Below are positions 57,111 to 64,000 of a stretch of DNA of 64,000 nucleotides, piece by piece (the stretch's first letter is position 1; the number at the start of each line of letters is the position of its first letter). Origin of the DNA: Camellia lanceoleosa. Its lineage: Eukaryota > Streptophyta > Magnoliopsida > Ericales > Theaceae. The notes under the pieces are model-generated. The model did no database searches. It saw nothing but the letters and a program-made list of their open reading frames with translations, and was not told where the DNA came from. Where the stretch lies: positions 151,720,246 to 151,784,245 of the forward strand of contig CM045763.1 of NCBI GenBank assembly GCA_025200525.1, in the 5' to 3' direction. The translations under genes were made by a program, and so were the position numbers.

Positions 57111-58388
57111 ACGAAGTTTGCACGCCACGAGTCAATCTCGCCATAGATGAAGTACAAGATAACAACCCTTGGTATCACGATATATGGAACTTCTTGGAAA
57201 AGGAGGCCTATCCACCAGGAACAAATGCCAAGGACAAGAGGGCCTTCAGAAGAATAGCTGTTCAGTTTATCATCTGCGGGGGAAAATTGTACAAGAGAGG
57301 TCATCTGGGAATGCACAAGCTGTGTGGAAGCCGAGAGTCGAACGCGATGGAGGCCTTCTATGGAGGAGACTGTGGGGCTCATATGAACGGGGTGATGCTG
57401 ACACAAAAAATCCACAGACAAGCCTACTACTGGTCTACCATGGAGGAAGATTGTATCGGTTTTGTTCGGCAATGCCACAAATGCCGATTCACGCAACGGT
57501 ATGAACATCCCGCCATCAAAGTTATACAACATGACATCACCATGGCCATTCTCTGGGGAATCGATGTGATCGAGTCACATTCTCAAGGGGTCGAATGGGC
57601 ATGAGTATATCTTGGTAGCAATAGACTATTTCACAAAGTGGGTCGAGGCCCAATCTTACGCAGGTTGAAGGCTTCGCAAGTCGCAAAGTTTATCGAAACA
57701 ACATTATCTCGCCGTTATGGAGTCCCGAATGAGATCATTTCGGACAATGGTTCTCACTTCAAGAAAGAGGTGATTAATTTGCTGGAGAAGTATAAGGTGG
57801 CTTTTCATAAGTCATCCACGTATCGCCGCAGACCAACGGAGCAGTTGAGGCCGCCAACAAGAACATCAAACACATACTGCAGAAGATGGTAGAAACCTAT
57901 CGACCGCCGCATAAGTTGCTATTCGCTGGGGGCTACCGACTTCAATTAGAACTTCAACCGAGCAACTCCTTATTCGCCGTCTATGGGATGGAAGCCGCTT
58001 CTACCGATTGAGATTGAGGTTCGTCCGCGATCTTTGGCCGAAAGTGTCGATAACTGAGGCGGATTGGCAGCAGAGTAGGTTCGAGGAACTTATGCTCTTT
58101 GATGAAAGAAGGCTGAAAGCACTGTACCATGTCCAAGGTTATCAGCGCAGAATCGCCCGGGCTTTCAACAAGAAGGTTAAGTCCAGGAATTTGAAGGAAG
58201 GAGATTTGGTGCTCAAGGACAACCGAGCTCCCATCCACGACCCAAGGGGCAAGTTCAGACCTAATTGGACGGGTCCCTATATCATCAAGTCTATATGGTC
58301 AGGTGGAGCTGTGGTTTTGATGGACCTAGATGGCCTAGAGTTCTCCCAACCGATCAACATGGATAAGCTGAAGAAATATCACCCCTGA
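57111..58388 (+). pseudogene. Integrase of element B
   Basis: The zinc domain at 57194-57490 ends in CHKC. The first His of the usual HHCC set is Tyr (in YGGDCGAHMNG, near 57360), a likely C-to-T change. The core has the first catalytic Asp in WGIDVI (about 57557), a shift near 57600, the second Asp in IISDNGSHF (about 57739), and the Glu in a shifted NGAVEAANK (about 57836). The C-terminal domain is open from 58008 to 58388 (RGKFRPNWTGPYIIKSIW at 58247; NMDKLKKYHP at the end). No chromodomain follows, as expected for Tat. The enzyme inserts the DNA copy; this copy is dead. Confidence 0.88.
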
Positions 58389-59040
58389 GAGGCTCGCTAG
58401 GCCGAAAACCCGGAAGGGCGACCTAGGCAAAATTCAGAGCACGAAAAAGTAGAAAATGTAAAAACCGAGCTCGCAAGGTTGAAAACCCGCAAAGGGCGGC
58501 CTTGGCAAAAGTTAGAGCACAAAAGGAGAGTGAAAATACTGAGTGAACCCAAGCCCTAACTACGAAGGCTTGATTCCCATCCTTGGGATACGAGGCGCCT
58601 TCATCCCGAAGTTCACCATAAACATTTTCCCGATCGACTTTTGTCTATTTGATCGCCTTGGTCATCTCAGGTCCATCGGATTCATCGCAATCTCGGCAAA
58701 GGTTATTCGGACTAGGGGCAACTTTCCGCCATATACATACCAGCCGCACCATTCAAACTAGGGGCAATTTTCCAATTGCAGGAATCTGGGGTTGTACATC
58801 TCAGTGACAAATTTCAGGCGTGTCCTGTTCTGATCCATATCGAAAATGGTTTTGAAAAAGTTTTAATGAAGATGACTTTGTTCAAATAAATCTTTTACAA
58901 CTAAGACCATTTCGACCAAAACGGAAAATTTTCAGTACCACAACCTTCAATTTCATTGATTTCAAATAGAGTTCTCTTGCTCTTGCATGCAATCGAAGTT
59001 GCTTTTTATTACATTCATAAAGAAAACTTGAAAAGTACTA
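58389..59040 (+). other. Post-pol region of element B with GGGGCAA repeats
   Basis: Aligned with element A 9500-10300. Two ACTAGGGGCAAY blocks (58711, 58757) resemble the polypurine tract at 62161. The frame at 58543-58761 is not conserved in A. No gene. Confidence 0.55.
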
Positions 59041-60055
59041 ATAAAGCAATAAATCCGGGGCATGGTCAAGTCAAATGTCCTCGCCTCCCGTAGTCGGTCG
59101 AAGCCTCTGATGCCAAAGTGGGTCCCTCCTGTGCCTCTTCATTAAGCCAATCCAAGCACTCATCAGACAAAGTACAACTGAAAGTGGGAGCGGGGGCCAG
59201 GAGTTCTCTCGTCCTCCATGCTGTGGCATACCGGGCCAACTGTGTGCCTCGGGTTAGGAATGCGTCGGCATTTCTATCCCTTCCGGCGGGCAAGTCTGAT
59301 CATGACCAAACTGGCGCAGGATACGGAATGGGAAGTAGAAAACACAGTGAGTCAAGCCAATCAACTGGATCCCCGGCTGACGGGTCATACTATAACTCAT
59401 CATTGGGAGATTGAGCCATGGGCACCGCCAAGCAATGCGATCTGCAGACAAACTGCACATCCACTCAAACCACCAACTCCCATCAAGAGCGTCAACTAGG
59501 CGTTGCCTGAAGAAATAGCCGCGCGCTGAATATGCTGGGCAAGAGTCCACAACCTTCAGTTTATCCATTAACCACACCTGGGGAGGGATAAAAAATGAGA
59601 GAATAAAGAATAGAGAGAAGTACGATGAGAGAAAAAGTAAGAAAGGGGGTTTGTGAGAAAAAACGAGCCTGAGAGCCGAGTGATGTGAGCAAACATAAAA
59701 AGTGAGATAGGGTGGGAAACATTACCTGCAGTAATAGTGGACTCCCTGCTAATCTGATCGTCTCCCGACAATAAAAGGCGTCTAAGCCCAGCAGTGTCTC
59801 AGCCAGGACCATGGCAATGCAGCTTTTGCCCTCCTTCAAGCCTTTGGCAACTTCAATCAACCGGACACTGGATCCTCCGGAACCAGAGACGAACAGAAAA
59901 TGAGATAGCATACATAGACAGAGGGCGTGCCGCCGAAAGCCTTGCCAGTGATGGTCGCCACGATCACAGCCTCGTAAAAAACGATGCATCAAACTCGGAA
60001 TGTCTAGAGTCCCGCCACAAATCGAGAACGAGCATCGGGTATTGAGAGCCCACAC
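59041..60055 (-). pseudogene. Antisense ORF of element B, one intron, DUF7745/plant-mobile-domain-like
   Basis: On the minus strand exon 1 (60055 to 59726) ends VAKGLKEGKSCIAMVLAETL and SPLLLQ. A 148-bp intron (59725 to 59578, GT-AG, with a pyrimidine-rich acceptor CTCCCCAG) joins in frame to exon 2 (59577 down) starting VWLMDKLKVVDSC. Exon 2 contains PGIQLIGLTHCVFYFPFRI and LRQFGHDQTCPPEG, then a +1 shift near 59265 leads to RYATAWRTRELL and LDWLNEE. The join LLLQ-VWLMDKL and the YxPxRxLRQFG motif resemble the DUF7745 / plant mobile domain proteins often found in retroelements. Antisense extra genes between pol and the 3' LTR are known in Tat elements (for example maize Grande). Function is unknown. 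The true start may lie further upstream; element A has a broken copy. Confidence 0.65.
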
Positions 60056-61318
60056 ATTTGTCCTAAGGCTTGAGCATGGCCAAAACGAAATTGGGGTAGG
60101 ATTTCATTGCGCCCAGATTCCATTAGAGCTTGGAAATCTTCGAAGTGGGACACACTTCTTGCCCGCTAAAACTAAAGACATGCGTTATCGGTTCTAGAAC
60201 CTTGCCGGCATGGAGGAACGGAAAATGCAGCGGTGTGCGCAAAGTGAATAGTGCGTTTATCTTAAAGCCCTAAACTCAGCTTTTCCGAGCCATCCAAGTT
60301 GTTAATCCAAGTTGCAAGATTTTGAGCAAGAAATTCCTCCATTTGGAGTCAATCAGTGTGGAAATGAAGAAGACCACGAGGCTAAGATCTTTTGTAGAAG
60401 ATAAGGTTGAGTGGAGGACACATGTCAACATTCTGCTGGTGCCGACCGGCCACAATTTTGTGCCGGCCGACCAAGTATTATGCCGATGACAATTATATTC
60501 GGCCGACGACCTTGGTGTCCAGCCGATGGTCTTCCTTCTATGATTTCTAAGCTTTCTATGCTGAATATTTGGGAATTCCACCTCTCAAAGACTCTCCTGA
60601 TTGATTCCCGCTGAGTCACGCATATTTGTTTATCGAGTTGTTGTATATTTGCTTATCGAGTTGTATGCCACTCACTTTAAGTCTTTGATGTGTCTATCAA
60701 ATTGTGCTTGCACTTGGCTAGTCTGTCGAGTCTTTGATTTGCTTATCGAGTTGTAGTTGGTTTACTACCTGATTATTACGATGCGATGCTTTGTTTTCAT
60801 AAACACAAGTTTCAGTTTCAGTCACATTGTGGTGTGAAACTTTGCGATACGCTGCATAGAACATGCAAATGCAATACCTTTTGAACATATAGTTGTTTCA
60901 TCTCCATCATATGTTTTGCAAAAAACACACGATTTCGAGAAATAAAACCTGCCTGAGGCAGTGCAATGTGCTTAAACTACTAGTAAAAGAGGAAGTAAAG
61001 CAAGAAAATAACAGGGTAGCGGGGTGCTGAGTTTGACATTGGTAACCTCCTCCTTTCGGCCATTGCACCTTTTACGCCCTTGTTCGAGATAGTCATGGGA
61101 TTTGGTATCTTCATCGCTCAGGGCAGGCCAAGAACTGGCACCCTCAAAATATAAGCAGGATTTCGAGTTGGCCTCAGATTACAACTTCGCTTGATGCTCG
61201 AACGCCAAGGATGTCGTCCTTCGTATCGTTTACGTAAATTTCAAAAGAAATTGTTTCAATTATGCTGTGTTGCAGTACGTCGCATTTCAACATCATGTTT
61301 TACTATGTTCAATTACCT
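60056..61318 (+). other. Element B, 3' region without recognised gene
   Basis: No supported ORF. 60441-60530 holds a phased GCCGA array listed separately. From 60610 there are short TTTATCGAGTTGT repeats (60636, 60653, 60736). No homology to element A was seen over most of this stretch. Confidence 0.5.
60441..60530 (-). promoter_or_regulatory. Phased GCCGA array upstream of the antisense ORF
   Basis: GCCGACCGGC 60441, GCCGGCCGAC 60462, GCCGATGAC 60482, GCCGACGAC 60502 and GCCGATGG 60522 have starts 21, 20, 20 and 20 bp apart. The same motifs with the same spacing occur in the U3 of LTR B. The array lies about 390 bp upstream of the antisense exon 1, so it could be its promoter; this is inference. 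Confidence 0.5.
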
Positions 61319-61720
61319 TCTATACACATTGCATTGTATGCGTACTATGCTTTACTGATATGTGTTCAATTTTCTATACACATTGCATTGTATGCGTGCT
61401 TTTCTTTACTAACATGTGTTCAATTACCTTCTATACACATTGCATTGTATGCGTGCTTTGCTTTACTGACATGTGTTCAATTATTTTCTATACACATTGC
61501 ATTGTATGCGTGCTATGCTTTACTGACATGTGTTCAATTACCTTCTATACACATTGCATTGTATGCGTGCTTTGCTTTACTGACATGTGTTCGATTACCT
61601 TTTATACACATTGCATTGTATGTGTGCTTTGCTTACACATGGTCAAATTATCTCACCTTACACATTGCATTGTATGCGTGCTCTGCTTTACTGTGTGTGT
61701 TCAATCACACTTTTCTATAC
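61319..61720 (+). repeat. 57-bp tandem repeat in the 3' region of element B
   Basis: About seven copies of a unit starting TATACACATTGCATTGTATG occur at 61321, 61375, 61432, 61489, 61546, 61603 and about 61657; the period is 57 bp for most. The sequence differs from the 57-bp repeat of element A. Open frames across it (169 and 152 codons) are by-products of the period. Confidence 0.9.
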
Positions 61721-62160
61721 ACTGAATGCGTTGTCACGCACTGTCGATTGCATTGTCATGGATATTGCTAACAGTGTCATACCTGCTAAGTTTGTTTTCT
61801 TTTCAGGCACGATATTGTATGTACGGCTCATTTGAGGCCGGTGAAACCGGACGAACCGCACAGGTATTGTATCTCCCGAGTTGAGACGTATTGAGAATGC
61901 CATAATTCTCTTACACCCTTTCTGCATTGTAATGTAGACTGATGTATGCTAGCTTGTAACTGTTGCATGTGTGCTCCATTACGGCTTCCTTTGCATGATC
62001 ATGAGTTATGCTCGGCTTCTTGCATTTTTAGTTGCATTTTGCCCCCGCCTCGGCATATCTTGTTTGCCTTGTATGCTTGTCCAAGTCTTCGCCTTGTCAA
62101 AGATGGGTCGTTCTCGGCTTTGACATTCACTCCGCCATTGTTATGACTTCCGAAGTTCAC
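61721..62160 (+). other. Element B, conserved 3' untranslated end
   Basis: Contains GCACGATATTGTATGTACGG (61806), shared with element A, and CATAATTCTCTTACACCC (61900) onward, also shared. No gene. Confidence 0.6.
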
Positions 62161-62172
62161 AAAGAGGGGCAA
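62161..62172 (+). other. Polypurine tract of element B
   Basis: AAAGAGGGGCAA directly before the 3' LTR start (TCAGAGACACCCC, which replaces TGTAGACAACCC of the 5' LTR). Confidence 0.7.
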
Positions 62173-64000
62173 TCAGAGACACCCCATTTTTGACCGTCCT
62201 CAAGACTTGGACATCACCACTTGAACACCCGGTGATTATCCATGTTTGTGTTCGTTTTGAGTCCCCTGAGGTCCCGACCGCACGCCAGGCCTCGTGATCT
62301 CTTAACCGGTTTGTTCTCAGGCTTGGTTTTCCACCAAGGCTTGTGTGTGTTTGCATTTGAGGGTAGGGAAGGCTTGTTAGCCATCCCTAGAACCCACCGC
62401 TGCCTCATACCTCCACCGCTCTCCCTTGTAGCCATCGGCACTATTTTATTCAAATCCTTGGCCGATCGGCATCAGATGATGCCGGCCGGCACATTTTTGT
62501 GCCGGTGACTGGTTTGGCCGGCCCGGGACCCTTTTGAACCCCTCTGAGGATGGTGCATGCCAGCTGGGTTACACCATCACTCCTCCCCCTGCATAACATT
62601 GCACCCTTTGCACCTTTGCACCCTTAAAGCTTCTAGAAGGGTGACTTTTGGCCAAGCTTGGAGAAGCTTGGCACTGCCTTGGCTTCCCTTAGAAGCTAGG
62701 AACCCTTGCACCCTTGACCCCTTTGTCTTACTTAGTCATTAAGCTTAGAGCCCTTTTGTTGCCTATTTAAGCTTGTATTCATCTCCTTTGTAGAGGGTTA
62801 GCAATTTTAGGTCAAAACCGTAGATTATACATACATTCTCCGATATACATCCATATATATCTATATTTCCTCTCTCCTCTTGTGTGTGTGTTTTAGGCCC
62901 CAAATAGTGTGTTTTACCTCACTTTTGCACCATTACACACACTATTACACCTAGCTCCGAGATTGGGAGGCTTGGAGGTTTGTTTTGTGTGATCTTGGAT
63001 TGATTTTGATCACTAGGAGAGGGCTGGAGCACCTGTTCTTCATTGGATCTTCAAGGGTGAGCTTTTTACTTTAGTTTCCCCATTCTTGCAACCTATTTCT
63101 ACCCTCTTTACTTTGTGATTCTGAGTTTGTGTTTAAGATAAAAAAGTCTTGTTTTTACTTGTTCTTGAACCTTCATTAAGGTCATTTTATGGTTTGAGTT
63201 AAGCCTCATCACTTTCAGCCTTGTTTGGCCATCTTTGGTGCCTTTTTCTTAGGCCTTCTTGTTTTGGTGTTCTTTGGTCTTCTCACCACCGAAAACCAAA
63301 GGGTTTTCAGTGGTGAGGATGATATTTTCAAGCCTCATTTAGGGAGAGACACCTCTCCCTTTGGTCCTTTGTTTGCCTTTGTTTTGGGCTCATAGCATAG
63401 CATGTGTGCATGTTTGCATTTGGCTTCATTTCAAGACTTTTTGGGCTGTTTTAGGTCATGTTTGATCTCTGTTTTTGGTTGGAATTGTCGCCTCTAACAT
63501 GCCTCTCATACTTCCTTTGAAATGCTCTCTTGTGCCTAAAAGAATGCCATGTTTTGAGGCCATGATTTTTGCATGTTTTGGCTTAGTTTCATGAAGATAC
63601 TAGCATTGTTTTGCCATGTTAGAGGGCTGTGAGCCACTGATTTTGTCATTTTTGGTATGCTTGAAGTGGTTGTCTTGCATATCGGCTTGTAGGCCTTACT
63701 TGTATGGGGTGCTAGCATGCTTAACTTGTCTTTATTTCATGATTTGGCATCATATTAGACCCTATTTCAGTCCATTAGTCATGTTTGTATGTTGGCATAT
63801 GTGGCTTAGTTCATGTCTTAAAGGTGTGCTCCTGTATGCTTTAGAGTAGGCCTTTGCATGCTTACATGTTTAGTGCATTTTTGGGGATGCCATAGGGGGG
63901 ATTTGGGCTCATTTTGCGTGCTAGAAATCTGTTCTTGCTTGCTTGATATATACCATGCTTGGTCTTGTTAAGGGTAGCAAGGTGTGCTCCTTTTGGTGCC
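62173..64000 (+). mobile_element. 3' LTR of element B, first 1.8 kb (cut by window edge)
   Basis: It matches 46247-48080 with small indels mostly in the first 500 bp; from about 62700 the two copies are nearly identical. It has phased palindromes at 62461/62481/62501, hairpins at 63284-63315 and 63341-63360, and a TATTTAAG box at about 62764. The first base pair of the LTR is changed (TC for TG). Confidence 0.9.

Larger units (their letters stand above)
46247..64000 (+). mobile_element. Element B: Tat-type Ty3/gypsy retrotransposon with antisense ORF (runs off the window)
   Basis: 5' LTR 46247-50115, primer site, gag, protease, RT, RNase H, second RNase H, integrase, antisense ORF, 57-bp tandem repeat, polypurine tract, and 3' LTR from 62173. 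No chromodomain follows integrase. The second RNase H after the normal one is a hallmark of the Tat lineage. The two LTRs differ mainly by small indels. Pol has several frameshifts, so this copy is dead, but every domain can be traced. Confidence 0.9.

Noticed and set aside
61262..61771. 169- and 152-codon overlapping frames
   Set aside because: Same cause as above, from the 57-bp repeat of element B.
1..64000. tRNA, rRNA, host exon or organelle-derived DNA
   Set aside because: I looked for tRNA-like cloverleaf boxes, rRNA motifs and uninterrupted coding exons with good splice context outside the retroelements and found none I could support. A covariance-model search would be needed for certainty.

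Overview
The window is plant nuclear DNA, most likely from a dicot with a large repeat fraction. I see no intact host gene, rRNA or tRNA. Everything recognisable is a nested stack of LTR retrotransposons, their solo LTRs and two satellite-like tandem repeats. The coding sequence is retroelement gag/pol broken by stops and frameshifts. Many of the stops read as C-to-T or G-to-A changes, as expected of old, cytosine-methylated heterochromatin.

Layout. (1) 1-2314 is the 3' end of a very long LTR (L1). It abuts 2315-18044, element A, a Ty3/gypsy Tat-type element with about 4.45-kb LTRs. A keeps gag and the tail of integrase but has lost protease, RT, RNase H and most of integrase, so it is a non-autonomous derivative. 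A 57-bp tandem repeat lies before its 3' LTR. (2) 18045-31275 is an array of a 447-bp tandem repeat. About every two monomers it carries an extra 1.2-kb unit holding a conserved antisense ORF fragment. Two LTRs interrupt the array (22125-24285 and 28409-30854). (3) 31276-35300 is a second tandem repeat of about 429 bp, split by a solo LTR (31387-33499). (4) 35301-46246 is a nest of one related LTR family: a forward LTR (35301), two nested reverse LTRs (35920-40802 with 36871-38995 inside), and element D (40909-46246). D is a chromodomain (Tekay-like) gypsy element whose 5' LTR is fused directly to the end of RNase H. (5) 46247-64000 is element B, an autonomous-type Tat element inserted in the 3' LTR of D. 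It has a 3.87-kb LTR, gag, protease, RT, RNase H, a second (archaeal-like) RNase H and integrase, then an antisense spliced ORF, a second 57-bp tandem repeat and the start of its 3' LTR. If its LTRs are equal in length, B is about 19.8 kb.

The most striking unexplained signal is shared by unrelated families. Arrays of CpG-containing palindromes spaced about 20-21 bp apart (two helical turns) occur in the upstream part of several LTRs. They are CTCGAG dyads in the chromodomain-family LTRs, always starting about 191 bp from the LTR end; GTCGGCCGAC in LTR A; and GCCGATCGGC/GCCGGCCGGC in LTR B. A five-unit GCCGA array lies upstream of the antisense ORF inside B. Other notable signals are two consecutive hairpins conserved with compensatory change between LTRs A and B, LTR termini of TA...CA type supported by exact 5-bp target duplications, and an intron-containing antisense ORF that still reads across its splice junction.

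All assignments were made by reading the sequence. Family names rest on recognisable protein motifs, not on database searches.
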